From Ophiobolus disseminans (taxonomy: Eukaryota; Ascomycota; Dothideomycetes; Pleosporales; Phaeosphaeriaceae): a stretch of DNA of 64,000 bases. Below, piece after piece: positions 53,184 through 64,000 of this stretch. Location of the stretch: the NCBI GenBank assembly GCA_010093685.1, contig MU006242.1, forward strand, positions 372,001 to 436,000. The letters run 5' to 3'. Position numbers and translations under genes: made by a program. Numbering within the stretch: the first letter of the stretch is position 1; every line of letters begins with the position of its first letter. Below the pieces are notes generated by a model. That model saw only the letters and a program-made list of their open reading frames with translations. It was not told the origin of the DNA and made no database searches.

Positions 53184-54051
53184 ATGCTACTCGACAAGCA
53201 GGATATGTCGCCACGTGATAAAGTTCAGAAATGGGTAGGTGTGCCGACTCTTCACCTACAGCCACGCTAAACACGTGACAGTTTGACGTGACAAACACGG
53301 ATGGCTACGATGTACGTTCCTCGACATGTTCATACACATTTGACTAGAACAACCAGGGTCACGACGCCATACTTTCCAGAATCCTCAAGCTAGAGTCGGT
53401 TACATATCAACCAACCAGGTGTGCTTGGGTACCAGCTTTCGATGCGTTACGGGCTAACGTTGGACCTCAAATGCAGCGAGAATCCTCACAACTCTCGCAC
53501 CTTGTTCAGTTTCATCGTGCCTCGTCAGCTATGCAATATGTCTGGCAATCTCCACGGGGGAGCGGTCGCCTTGATCTTTGATATTACAACTTCTACGACC
53601 ATCGCAGCATGCAGCCAAGACCAGTTTTGGGACACTGGCCATGTTAGTCGGAACCGGTAGGTGCTCTTTACACCCACATAAACCAAGCCAGCCTTCTGAC
53701 CGCCCTGTAGTAAGTCTTTGTAACGAGCGGGATGATGCAGCGGCCTCGAATCGCCGTCTTATCATGCAGAGCCATTTTGTTCCTGTACCGAGCTGACGGC
53801 TACCAATTTCAAGTTAGCTGTACGTACCTTCGTCCTGCGCCTGAGGGCGCAAAAGTCTTCGTTGACAGCTGGGTGGTGCATCTCGGGTAAGCATGGGTAC
53901 CAGTATATGAAGGCACACACTAACTTGCCTGCACTGCGGTAGAAAGCGCATGGGACTTACTATGGGAACCATGAGACTAGACTCTGAAGATGGCAAAGTG
54001 CTCTACACCTGCGAACATGGGAAGGCGACAGTAGGAGCTCCCAGTCTGTAG
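53184..54051 (+). CDS. Hotdog-fold acyl-CoA thioesterase (4HBT/PaaI-like)
   Basis: Likely hydrolyses acyl-CoA thioesters (ACOT13-like). Six exons: 53184-53234, 53282-53311, 53357-53418, 53477-53656, 53818-53886 and 53943-54051; 166 residues. The first exons are tiny (51, 30 and 62 nt). The hotdog core is clear: RTLFSFIVPRQLCNMSGNLH followed by HGGAVALIFDITTSTTIAA (active-site HGG and the Asp), then YLRPAPEGAKVFVDSWVVHL and GLTMGTMRLDSEDGKVLYTC. The N-terminal helix is DKVQKWFDVTNTDGYDGHDA. The length is normal for the family. Intron 4 is longer (161 nt). Exon 5 begins with RCTYLRPAP. Substrate unknown. Confidence 0.8.
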
Positions 54052-54252
54052 ATACGCAATTACGTTTTCGAAATAAAAGATACCTAGCGCGAGACGAGGA
54101 TTGAACATGAGAGTGAAAAGTGACTCCTATTGCCAAAGCGTGACGACTTCGGGAGGATGGTAGCACGCCAAGACATGGCTCCATGTCGAGAGCTACCCAT
54201 GCCGCTTCCATACTCGCCATCCTCCACATCGCTCGAAGCTGTCCAACCGCCA

Positions 54253-56176
54253 ATGGATCTGGGAGACGAAGGGAGCTCTCCTTGGGGAGGTGAGCTTGCA
54301 CCCGGGCGCGCCTGCCGTGCCGCCTCTCGCTGACGTGCAACCCAGACGTGCCCTCGCAGTCGAGCCCTGCTCAGCAGGCTTCCACCCTCGCCCAGGACGA
54401 CAAGCAGAAGACGGACGCCTCCGCGACCTCGTCCACACCGGGCGCCGGCTCCGCGCCCACCGCCTCCGCTGCACCGCGCTCGCCCGCCGCCCGTGGCCCC
54501 CGACGACGGCAGTATGGCACCTCGTCGACCAAGCTCGAGGCCGTGGACGACCCTCTGGGACCTCTAGGAGCCGCCACGCCGCCCACGGGTCTCGACGCCG
54601 CCCCTCCCGTGCCGCCGCAGAAGGAGCCCGCTGCGTCGCGCGGCTCCCGTCTGGCGCCCGATGCCTCGGCCCCCTCGTCGCTGCGCGGCCTCATGGACTC
54701 GGTGAACCTCGACGACGACGACGCCGAACAGGCGCGCTCACAAGGCCCGCGCGTGCCACCGCCGGTGCAAGCACCCGCAGGCGCGGCTCCCCAGCGCCAG
54801 ACACAGCCCAGCGTGAGCATCGAACAGGCGGCGAAGCCGTCCTTCTCCATCTACGTGGGCGACCCGCACAAGGTGGGCGATCTCACAAGCTCGCACACGG
54901 AGTACTCGGTCACCACCAAGACCACCTCCAAAGGATACCGCAACGCCGAATTCACAGTTTCCCGCCGCTACCGCGACTTCCTCTGGCTCTACACACAGCT
55001 CCACAACAACAATCCAGGCGTCATCATCCCGCCGCCCCCCGAGAAGCAGGCCGTGGGCCGGTTCGAAGTCGACTTTGTCGAGTCCCGGCGTGCTGCGCTG
55101 GAGCGCATGCTCAACAAGACAGCCGCGCATTCCATACTGCAGCACGACGGCGATCTGAAGCTGTTCCTCGAGAGCGATGCATTCAATGTCGACATCAAGA
55201 ACAAAGAGCGCAAGGACGCCGGCCTCGGCGAAAGCAAAGGCATGTTTGGCTCCATGTTGTCCGGCAGCAGCGGTAAATTTGTGGAACACGATGATGTGCG
55301 CTTTCTCTTGGTTGTACCCGGCCGATGGCTAACGTAGTACAGTGGTTCCACGACCGTAAAATATACCTGGACGCCCTTGAGAATCAACTGAGGGCTTTGC
55401 TGAAAGCGACCGATACCGTGGTTTCACAACGGAAAGGCCTTGCTGAGGCCTGCGGTGACTTTTCGGCTTCGTTGCACTCGCTTTCGACCGTCGAGTTGTC
55501 GCCCTCCCTGTCCAGCCCGCTCGACAGCCTTTCCGACATCCAGATCCGCATCCGTGAGCTATACGAACGTCAAGCTCAGCAGGATGTTCTTACAATGGGA
55601 ATCGTCATCGATGAGTACATTCGATTGATAGGCTCTGTCAAAACCGCGTTTCAGCAGCGGCAGAAATCGTATCATGCGTGGCATACTGCGGAGCAAGAGC
55701 TCCAAAAACGCAAGACAACTCAGGACAAGCTCCTCAGACAGGGTAGGTCGCAACAAGACCGCCTCAACCAGCTAAGCGCAGATGTTGCCGATGCTGAGCG
55801 ACGGGTGCACCAGGCGCGATTGCTGTTTGACGACATGGGGCGACTCATGCGCAGTGAGTTAGAGCGTTTCGAGAAGGAAAAGGTCGAGGATTTCAAGTCG
55901 GGCGTCGAAACATACTTGGAGAGCGCGGTTGAGGCACAGAAAGAGGTAAGAGGTCAATTATGGCCACAACGACATCGCTAACGCAGATTTCAGTTGATCG
56001 AAATCTGGGAAACTTTTTTAATGCAATTGGATGAAGGCGAGGAGTTTGTTCCGCCAGTGGGAGTAGTTGCACCATCCACTACAGACCAAGCAGCGCCAGC
56101 GGAGCAGCACAACAACTCGCAAGCAACAGCTGGCTCCGGCGAGCGCGTCGAAGCTGAGTCAGAACCCGAAAACTAA
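54253..56176 (+). CDS. VPS5: Sorting nexin Vps5 (retromer PX-BAR subunit)
   Basis: Membrane-bending retromer subunit that returns cargo from endosome to Golgi. Four exons: 54253-54289 (37 nt), 54346-55295, 55343-55945 and 55994-56176; 590 residues. An N-terminal disordered part (MDLGDEGSSPWGDVPSQSSP, then Ala/Pro-rich) precedes the PX domain (about 178-300): FSIYVGDPHKVGDLTSSHTE, VSRRYRDFLWLYTQLHNNNP and GVIIPPPPEKQAVGRFEVDF. These carry the phosphoinositide-binding Arg-Tyr and the PPxP loop. The BAR domain (about 340-545) has WFHDRKIYLDALENQLRALL and AFQQRQKSYHAWHTAEQELQ. The length fits fungal Vps5. Exons 1 and 2 join across a GC-rich intron; the first ATG is the only one compatible with that junction. 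Confidence 0.9.
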
Positions 56177-56670
56177 AGGTATTCCAGAAGAAGCATTTCG
56201 TTGTAGAGTGCTTCATATACTTGGGCTTCCTTCGTGTAGGACTCTTGGTGCTCTACGTTTATGCAGTGTACTGGTTGTGCATAAGGCTTTCAACCATTAA
56301 TTTAGCAACTGTGGAAGTGCATAAGCTGCTCTGCATACAATCACACCACCGAGCTTCACAAATCCTCAAATGTAAAGCGCGCGCGCCACTCTGCGCCGCA
56401 AATGTCTTTCAAAGCCCCTGATTTGACGCCGCATGCGGTTATGTCTCAAATCGATGTTCGCACATGTCATGTGTCGCTTTCAGCGAATGTCCCCTTGCTT
56501 CAATTCATCCAATGAGGCGTCACGGTGCTTAACATTGTCCATCTACACGAAAGGAGCAACATATTTCCGTGCTGTGTTTTCGACCAGCAACCGTAACATC
56601 CAAAACGAAGGCTTCTTGATTCCCTGTCCGGTTCGTACCGTCAACGCCTGTGGATCTCTACATTCTCGCA
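56177..56670. other. Intergenic, no gene seen
   Basis: About 0.5 kb between VPS5 and the second sterol-reductase-like gene. Short frames only. Confidence 0.4.
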
Positions 56671-58187
56671 ATGTCGGTACAGAGCAACGCTGTGGCGGCC
56701 CACACTCAACGAGTGGCCAAAATTGCACAATCTGTTAAAAAATTCTACGAAGACAGAGTGCCATTCAGGATATTCCACGGATCTTCGAACTCCACCCGAG
56801 CAGCGGCTCGACAAGATGTTGTGGATATCTCCGAACTAGATCACATCATCTTCGTTGATGAAGCCAAGAAGACTGCTCTAATTGAGCCAGGGATCGCCAT
56901 GGACGAGCTAGTAGAGCGCCTGCTTCGACACAAGCTTATGCAGTGGTACCGGAATTTTCTAGTATTACAGCTGGAGGTGCATTTGCAGGCACTGCCGCCG
57001 AGAGCTCCTCTTTTCGATACGGCTGCTTTGACAAGACCGTCACAAATATGGAGATAGTATTGGGCAATGGAGATGTGGTCCACGCATCGCCCAGCGAGAA
57101 CGCTGACTTGTTCTTCGGAAGTGCAGGGGCACTGGGGACTCTTGGTATAACCACCCAGCTTGAGGTGCAGCTCGTCGATTGTGGCCAATTTATCGAGGTC
57201 ACTTACACACCTGTCACATCACACGCCCAAGCGCTGCAACTATTTGAAAAGGTTGGAGATGATGTTAGCTTCGTGGACGGTATCATGTTCTCAGGTCATC
57301 ACAGTGTTGTAGTCGAGGGAAGAGTAGCAAAGGAGCGACAAGGAGAATTACCGGTCGTAAAGTTCACAAGAGCGCATGACCCATGGTACTTTACACATGT
57401 GCATAGAAAAATCCGTTGCCAAGTCCCTTCGGAAACGCATCGTTGCTTGACCTGCCGCTGGACTCAGCATTCTCGAGCGTACCGCCAAAATAGCTCTGTC
57501 CTGGTCGAGCTCGTTCCTATAGAAGACTTCCTCTTCCGCTATGAACGTGGAGTCTTCTGGATGGCAGCCTATGGGTGGGCACCTAATCTTTGGAACCGTT
57601 TCACTCGCTTCTTCCTGGACCCATTATGGCATACTCGATTTCAGTATCGCGTCGTACACGTCGTGGGCGGTACACCACACATCATCCAGGATCTTGCGAT
57701 TCCAGAGCAGAAAGCCGATGGCGTCTTGCAGTACCTGCACGACGACCTGAAAATATATCCTTTGTGGCTATGCCCTATCAAACATGACCCCAGGCCCCCA
57801 ATGCACACGGCTAAAACATGTGTTGAGCATCCTCGCTACCTTGTCAACATTGGAGTTTGTGGGTCTCCGAACTATGGATCGGACTTCTTGCGAGCAGAAA
57901 CGTTTGACCAGTTTGTTGAGAACAATAGGCAGATTGAGAAAAGGGTAGCGGAAGCTGGTGGGTTGAAGTGGTTGTATGCATGTAACTATTATCAAGAGGA
58001 TGAGTTTTGGAAGATCTATGACAAGGAGCAGTACGATGAGCTGAGGCTAAGGTGGAAAGCCGACAGGCTCCCGAACCTGTGGCAGAAGGTAAAAAGAAGT
58101 CAGCAGGACTTAAGGCAGGTGACCTATGGTCAGTTGGTTAAGAGAAATATGTACGCCGGGCTTGGCATTGATCGTCTTGTTACGTAG
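56671..58187 (+). pseudogene. FAD-binding Delta(24)-sterol-reductase-like gene, copy B, with one frame break
   Basis: Paralogue of the decayed copy at 6621-8090. It starts MSVQSNAVAAHTQRVAKIAQ and carries the FAD-binding region (VPFRIFHGSSNSTRAAARQD; DELVERLLRHKLM). The frame then breaks near 56940: by comparison with copy A (GLMPLVVMEFPGITVGG) one base is missing, and reading resumes in another frame as VVPEFSSITAGGAFAGTAAE. No splice sites explain this. From there the frame is open to 58187 with VTNMEIVLGNGDVVHASPSE, LFFGSAGALGTLGITTQLEV, FLFRYERGVFWMAAYGW and YACNYYQEDEFWKIYDKEQY. A 69-nt in-frame segment (57399-57467; GTGCAT...ACTCAG) may be an intron. If the missing base is a sequencing error the gene is intact; otherwise it is a recent pseudogene. 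Confidence 0.72.
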
Positions 58188-58775
58188 ATGATTCGCATTG
58201 CTTTCTAGTATCAACCGATGTGACAGTATCGAGGAGTACTTGAGGAAGAAAGCTCAATTCCTATACAGTTTCGAGTCCACATTGATCGAACTAAGAGACC
58301 CTGTACGTCTAAGCGCACAATGTGTACTTGAGGACACCGAATGCAGACCCTACTGTTAACGAATCTCGGCTGAAGTCTGCTCAGTGACGGAAACCCACAT
58401 CCGGCACAACCGTCATTGGGTGTTCGCGCTCATAAATCCGACAAATGAGTGACCAGTCTTCCCCGACCTAGGTGGGTTGCGAGGATATTTTTGGAGCTTT
58501 TGCAGGGAGAACAAGCGTCTAGCCTCGGGACGGGGGCAACGGCTCTGCTGTTTTGACAAACCGTCTTCACATGTTCAATGCTTTAATTCTTCTGCACGAA
58601 ATGGAAGGCGTACCTAGGTAGCGCGGGGCTTAACCACTACCTGCACCGGTTAAATTCCATACTCACAGTTTAGCCGGTTTGTGGAAGCTATAGAAGAACA
58701 AGCCCACTTCCCATCTGCGTATCTTCTTTACTTTGTCTGTTTTCTAGCAGCGGATGATCATAATAACCACCCATC
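58188..58775. other. Intergenic, no gene seen
   Basis: About 0.59 kb upstream of the GH43 gene. It should hold its promoter. No repeat or RNA gene was seen. Confidence 0.4.
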
Positions 58776-60625
58776 ATGCCTCTTGTTCGCAACCCAATTT
58801 TGCCTGGGTTCAATGCGGATCCTTCTATCGTTCGTGTTTCTGAAGATGGTAAGCAATGAGCCCCGAAACTACATTAGTACGCTTTACTGACATCTAATTG
58901 TACGTATCCGAAATTTCTCAGTGCGGTTAATTGAATGGACATACGGTCGCGGTGTGCCTGGCTACTCGTAATATAGTCATTGCCAAAACATTGTGGCTCC
59001 ATTAAGGCTCTGGTTCTTATAATTGAAAACAGTACTACATTGCAACCTCGACATTTGAGTGGTATCCTGGTGTACAGATCCATCACTCAAAGGATCTGGC
59101 AAACTGGGAACTCGCAATCCGGCCTTTGAGTAGAAAAAGCCAACTTGATATGCGTGGAAATCCCGACAGCTGCGGTAATTAGCATGATCAATAAATCCAG
59201 ATCTCTCGCTGAGAACGAGTAGGTGTATGGGCTCCTTGTCTTTCCCATGATGGTCAAAAATTCTGGTTGGTCTACACGGATGTGAAGCGCAAAGATGGGT
59301 CTTTCAAAGATACCCCCAACTACATCGTCACAGCGGAACGCATTGAAGGACCGTGGTCCGACCCCATCCACATAAATTCTTCAGGATTTGATCCTTCCTT
59401 GTTTCATGACGACGACGGTAAGAAATGGTTCGTCAACATGCTGCAGGATCATCGTCGGCGACCGAGGGCTTTTGCTGGCATCAGGCTCCAGGAGTTTAGC
59501 CCAAGCGCAGGCAAACTTGTCGGCCCGACAAAGACAATCTTCTACGGTACTGAACTAGATCTCGTGGAAGCCCCGCATCTATACAAGAGAAATGGATGGT
59601 ACTATCTTCTCACTGCAGAGGGGGGCACCGCGTACGAGCATGCCTGCACTTTGGCTAGATCGAGAGATATATGGGGGCCATATGAACTCCATCCACAAAA
59701 GTACATCCTCACATCCAAAGACGCTCCCTCTGCTTCCCTACAACGAGCAGGCCACGGCGACTTGGTTGACACTCCCGACGGCAAGTCATACCTTGTACAT
59801 CTCACAGGCCGCCCTACAACACAGGCTCGGAGGTGTGTGCTTGGACGAGAAACGGCTATCCAGCAAGCTCACTGGGGCGAAGATGACTGGCTGTACGTCA
59901 AAGATGGACCGATACCTTCTCTCGATGTTGAACTCCCTGCGGCTCGAGACGATACGGCGTACTGGGCGGAAAAGCTATACTCTTTCCAGGGCACGAACCT
60001 ACCCATAGATTTCCAATGGCTCCGTACTCCTGATTCAGACCGCATTTTCAAGGTCGATGATGGGCTTTACCTGACTGGCCGTGAGTCTATTGGATCTTGG
60101 TTTGAGCAAGCTCTGGTTGCCCGACGACAAACACACTTCTCGTACGACGCGGAAACTACTGTCGAGTTCTCTCCGACTGATGAGCGACAATTTGCGGGCC
60201 TAACAGCGTACTACTGTCGTTACAATTTTTTCTATCTCACCGTGACAGCGGATGCGGACGGCCAGCGCGAACTCCTGATACTCAGCTCAGAAGCGTCCTG
60301 GCCTGAAGGAAACTTGCGCTTTCCTCTCGCAAGCCCAGTCCCAATTCCGAGGGAAGGAAAAGTGCGACTAGGTCTCAGTGTTCGCGGTAAACAGCTTCAA
60401 TTTCGCTATGCTCTCGAAGAAGAGCCGGAGTTGAATGATATCGGTCCTGTATACGACGCCTCGATTCTAAGCGACGAGTGTGGTGGACATCAGGCTCATG
60501 GTAGTTTCACAGGCGCGTTTGTCGGACTGGCAGCGTCGGACTTGAACGCCACTGGAAAAATCGCGTCTTTCAAGTACTTTCTGTACCGACCGGTTCAGCA
60601 TAGCTCTGACCGCTATGATGTATGA
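58776..60625 (+). CDS. Glycoside hydrolase family 43 (beta-xylosidase/arabinofuranosidase-like), out-of-frame first junction
   Basis: Five-bladed beta-propeller glycosidase acting on plant-wall xylan or arabinan. Exons: about 58776-58848, 59033-59174 and 59223-60625, about 539 residues. Catalytic residues are visible: the general base Asp in GFNADPSIVRVSED, the pKa-modulating Asp in SSGFDPSLFHDDDGKKWFVN and the acid Glu in DLVEAPHLYKRNGWYYL. Propeller motifs YYIATSTFEWYPGVQIHHSK and SCGVWAPCLSHDGQKFWLVY follow. A C-terminal beta-sandwich begins about 330 (WFEQALVARRQTHFSYDAET). Exon 1 ends GAA-GAT-G before GTAAGC and exon 2 starts TAC-TAC; splicing there leaves one extra base and shifts the frame. 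No signal peptide, so an intracellular role is possible. The rest of the frame is intact. Confidence 0.75.
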
Positions 60626-61404
60626 TTAGCTACTTCGAACTCCACCTACAGATACAGCTGCAAAAAAAATTGTCGTCGATGTACCTACCGTGGGGCAAAT
60701 ACATTGCACGGGTTGCCGTGGCTGAATACCTAGGTAGCGTCGGCATCCTGTGAGGCTGTGACTACCACCAGAGGCGTGTTTGAAATGGGTTTGACGATGT
60801 TGCCTCTCTGGGCCCGAGACCATATTCCCTAACTCATTACGAGTTCATGGCTGAGGCAGACATCGTAGCGTACGTTGCCGGGGTTTGGTGATGGCTGCGC
60901 TGATAGGCCAGGCTTGAGGCCTTGACGTTTCATGTCTGGTTTGACGCACTGACACTTCAACAGAATCCTTTCATCACTCGCCACATCGCATCAGAACAAT
61001 CGAAGTTATCTGCATGTACCCTTGTGTTGATTCCATGTATGCTGCAAAGGCTTCTAGACTGGTGTCGAGACAACTTGGTTTCGTAGGTTCTTTGCTTGAC
61101 ATGGTCGTTCGGCAATAGTATTTAGAACGAAGTTCGGCCGATGTAGTTAACACTCCAACGTGGCAGGGCTGAGAGTGTAGGCCTTGGAGTCTCACAAGGG
61201 TTTCAGGCACCTGTGTCAAACTTGCCCGGCGCCTCCATGATTTTGGAGAGCATGAAACTATATATTGATCGCGTGCTTCATTCAATGCCATAGAAACAAG
61301 CGCTCAACTCCTACGATTAAGCAGCTCTTGAGTGTCCATCTTTGAACATCCAGCAGCTCCATTCCTTCTCTTCATCGCCTGTTACCTGGTCCTACCATAC
61401 AAAG
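60626..61404. other. Intergenic, no gene seen
   Basis: About 0.78 kb between the GH43 stop and the coiled-coil gene start. Short frames only; nothing recognised. Confidence 0.4.
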
Positions 61405-62810
61405 ATGTGGGTGCCAAACCGTGCAGCTCCTCGGGTGCAGCGCACGTCGTCTGTACATTCGGTCGCATCTGTTCAATCCAACACATCTGCTCATGCAGTG
61501 AGCCAACCAAAGCCCTCGATTATATCTGGACGCAGCGATCAAGCAGATCGGCTCACCCACGCTTCCTTCAGGGACGACCAATCCGACTCTGGTAGTCAAG
61601 ATTTAAGTAACGTGTCGGTCACATGGCCATCGCAGCGACTTCCGACAGATCCAGCACACATCAAGCCTGCTATGGGCCCGACAAAGGTGATCCGTCACCC
61701 AGCGAACATTACGGTCCCATCCTCGGGCAACATTCAGAAGAATCAATGGGAGTCCGCAACAGATGACGGTACGTCATCTCGGTCGTCTACACTGGATGGT
61801 GAAGATGATTACATGGAGAGTATGGAGAAAAAGACAACAGCGATATCAAAGCTCTCGACAACCAGGGAGATACGAAACGAAGAACCGCGTTCTCCTATAC
61901 CTGCATCGCATATACCAGGCCCACTCGAGTCGCAGCTCGCTGCATTGATGTCGAAGCTCATTTATCTCGAACACGCAAATCCCGCGGTCTCTATCAGCCC
62001 AGAAGAACACGAAGGGTTGCGAACACGTCTTACAGTGCTGGAGGATGAGAAAAGGCAATGGTGGAAGCGACATGAGGCAATCTGGGCACTGAGGGACGAA
62101 GACGTCGAGAACAACATAAAGATACGTGTAAGTATCTCTGAAACGCGATGGCGCCATGCAACTCGGCTAACGGTGCGACGTAGGGGCTACTTGCCAAGTG
62201 CCGGCGCGAACTGGACATGACGAAAACACTGCGTGACGAGGACCTGAACAACGTTCAAATTGTCCGAGCTAAGCTTGCGGAGAAGACGAGGGAGCTCGAC
62301 CGCTTGCAGGCACAGAATGGCCGCGTGAGCCCTCATCGTGGACGACCGGGAAGCTATTTTGAACGTCGGGGTACATCAGACCTCTTTGTCGCTGCCAAAA
62401 CTGCTGCATTGGAGCAACGGGCTCTTGAACTGGAAAAGCGAAACAGCGATTTAGTTGCGCAGGTCGAGACGCTGAGAGGGGGTGCAAACATCGATGACCT
62501 GAACCGTTTTACCGCGCACCAGGCCTGGAAAGATACAGTCGGTGATCTGGAGGCCAGAGTGAAGGCCAAAGATGCCGAGTTGACACGTCTACGGGCCGGA
62601 ACCGCTTCGTCAGGAGGCGGGATGGATTGGTCAAGAGCAGAAGCTGTTTTCGAAGAGCACGCCAACTATCGCGAAGCGGTGGGCGGCAAGCTCCAGGCTC
62701 TGAGGTCGGACAAAGAGGCGCTGCAGAAGGAGTTGCACCGAAGGGAGAATGACTGCCAGGCGTTGGAGCTGAGGTTGCAGAGCCTGCAGAGGAGGTCGGC
62801 TGTGTTGTGA
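61405..62810 (+). CDS. Unrecognised coiled-coil protein (449 residues)
   Basis: Two exons, 61405-62127 and 62184-62810 (intron GTAAGT...GTAG), joined as NIKIRGLLAKCRRELDMTK. The N-terminal third is Ser/Gln-rich and disordered (VQRTSSVHSVASVQSNTSAH). Coiled-coil segments start near residue 180 (LESQLAALMSKLIYLEHANP; VLEDEKRQWWKRHEAIWALR) and continue through the second exon (AKLAEKTRELDRLQAQNGRV; ALEQRALELEKRNSDLVAQV; RSDKEALQKELHRRENDCQA). No enzymatic motif, signal peptide or membrane segment. It may be a structural or scaffold protein; no function is assigned. The start is the first ATG (MWVPNRAAPR). Confidence 0.72.
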
Positions 62811-63200
62811 TTCGGGTCGGAGCGCATGACGGTACCAGTTACACGGGCGTTGGATTGGTTGCTTTGGTAGCGTTATTCCCAGTGTACAAATTGATTTGTT
62901 CTGTCCCACAACAGACTGCCTATATGGGCTGGTGTTAGGTTTTGGAGTACATGGGACGGGTCTGTCGGATGCGAGATGGCGTTGGATTGGCTGGCCCCAA
63001 GCTTTGACCAAGAAAGCTTAAGTGTGCCCTGTTTTTCTTTTGCGTCTTCGTCATAACAGGCCGATGTTCAGGTACCACGCAGGGCGATCCATGACAGCGC
63101 TGTGATGGACGACTATGACGCCGCCCAGCGCGATGCTTGAAAAGAAGGCGACGTGCTGGCAGAATCTGGCGCACCTCCGTCACCGTACCAGCTGCCAAAC
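62811..63200. other. Intergenic, no gene seen
   Basis: About 0.39 kb between the coiled-coil gene and the phosphatase. It should hold a terminator and a promoter. Nothing else is recognised. Confidence 0.4.
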
Positions 63201-64000
63201 ATGTTGCGCGCGTCGGCCGTTGCCGCCTTCTTATTCGCCAATGCCGCTACGGCAGCATATGCCTTCGACCCTCTCCAGCATCTGGCGGGCATCAGCCCCT
63301 ACTTTGAGGCGCCTCTGCTGGACCCCCGGCCGCCGCAAGGATGCAATGTCACCCGGGTCAATATGCTTGTCCGCCATGCTGCAATCTACGCAAACGACTT
63401 TGATTGGGAGGAGTACATAGAGCCCTTTGTCGAAAAGCTGAGAAACACAACCGCGGACTGGCGCGGCGCCGGGCCGCTCGCCTTCTTGCAGAAATGGCAG
63501 TCGCCCATCACCGACGAGGAACTGGAAGACCTTACGAGCATCGGCAAACTGGAGTCGTACAAGCTGGGCGTCGATGTTCGCTTGCGCTATGCCTCGCTCA
63601 AAGACCCAGGCAAAGTGTGGACCTCGACCGCCGAGCGGACTGAACTTAGCGCGAGCTCTTTCATAGATGGATTGGTGGCTGCGAGCAACAGCACGGAGCG
63701 CGTCTCCATCCAAGAAAATGCTGCACGGGGCGCGGACTCGCTGACACCCTACAAAGGCTGTCCCAAGTACAGCTCATCCTTTGGAAGCGACCAGTCCAAG
63801 CAGTACAAATCCTCATATACGGAGCCGATACGTGCACGCATGAACGATCTGGTCTCGGGCTTCAATTTCTCGTCCGACGATATCGTGGCTATGTGAGCGT
63901 CCCTGCACAACTCATCACTGGAGCACATACTGACTTGGGCCCGAACGGTAGGCAAGAGCTCTGCGGATACGAAACAGTCATTCGCGGATCTTCATCCTTC
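63201..64000 (+). CDS. Secreted histidine acid phosphatase family protein, 3' end outside window
   Basis: Member of histidine phosphatase branch 2 (acid phosphatases and phytases), secreted. Exon 1 is 63201-63892; exon 2 starts at 63952 after a GTGAGC...GTAG intron and runs off the window as QELCGYETVIRGSSSF. A signal peptide is clear (MLRASAVAAFLFANAATAAYA). The active-site region is VNMLVRHAAIYANDFDWEEY: the Arg-His pair is kept but the classical RHGxRxP continuation is not. Other family features are ITDEELEDLTSIGKLESYKL, VRLRYASL and VWTSTAERTELSASSFIDG (the second conserved Arg region). Several Asn-glycosylation sites (NVT, NTT, NST, NFS) fit secretion. The C-terminal HD motif lies outside. 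Activity cannot be judged from the part seen. Confidence 0.8.

Noticed and set aside
54290..55276. Alternate plus-strand frame (328 codons) inside VPS5
   Set aside because: Arg/Ala/Pro-rich product of high GC; the real frame carries PX and BAR motifs.
1..64000. tRNA, rRNA and snoRNA genes
   Set aside because: I looked for tRNA B-box-like sequence and cloverleaf pairing in the intergenic parts and found none convincing. A covariance-model scan would be needed to exclude them.

Overview
The window is nuclear DNA of a filamentous ascomycete, most likely a dothideomycete of the order Pleosporales. The genes carry short (about 45-160 bp) GT-AG introns with fungal-type branch sites, they are densely packed on both strands, and most are typical Pezizomycotina housekeeping genes. 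The left edge is a mating-type locus in the arrangement known from Pleosporales: GAP1 (F-BAR/RhoGAP), ORF1 (YLR456W-like) and then MAT.

Region 1 (1-8.1 kb), the MAT flank. The MAT gene, cut by the window start, encodes an alpha1-domain half (MAT1-1-1 type) and an HMG-box half (MAT1-2-1 type) in one reading frame. This is the structure expected of a self-fertile (homothallic) species. ORF1 and GAP1 follow. Beyond GAP1 lies a decayed FAD-dependent Delta(24)-sterol-reductase-like gene. A better preserved but still frame-broken paralogue sits 50 kb away at 56.7-58.2 kb.

Region 2 (8.5-22.1 kb), housekeeping: a NIPSNAP mitochondrial protein, a CDP-alcohol phosphotransferase (EPT1/CPT1 type, with a 10-nt exon), a Gemin2-like protein, histidyl-tRNA synthetase (apparent dual start for mitochondrion and cytosol), a small mitochondrial membrane protein, an ERF2-type DHHC palmitoyltransferase and an ASH1-type SET methyltransferase.

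Region 3 (22.1-34 kb), gene-poor with accessory traits: a degenerate inverted-repeat (foldback) element with transition-type differences between its arms, a candidate tiny cysteine/proline-repeat ORF, a HAD hydrolase, a secreted beta-propeller lactonase-like protein, an unrecognised 685-residue protein and an F-box protein.

Region 4 (34-56.2 kb), conserved core genes: SSZ1 and RRP40 (divergent), aspartyl-tRNA synthetase, KOG1/raptor, a Tea1-like kelch/coiled-coil polarity protein, an unrecognised protein, a small mitochondrial membrane protein, a hotdog thioesterase and VPS5. Several of these serve translation, TORC1 signalling and trafficking, but nothing suggests they act as one co-regulated cluster.

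Region 5 (56.2-64 kb): the second sterol-reductase-like paralogue, a GH43 glycosidase whose first splice junction is out of frame, a coiled-coil protein and the 5' part of a secreted histidine acid phosphatase cut by the window end.

I found no CRISPR array, no convincing tRNA or rRNA gene and no biosynthetic cluster. I do not see a wholly undescribed system. The most notable biology is the fused mating-type gene, followed by the paired decaying sterol-reductase paralogues and the foldback element. All gene models are manual splice predictions; exon sums were checked for divisibility by three for most genes.
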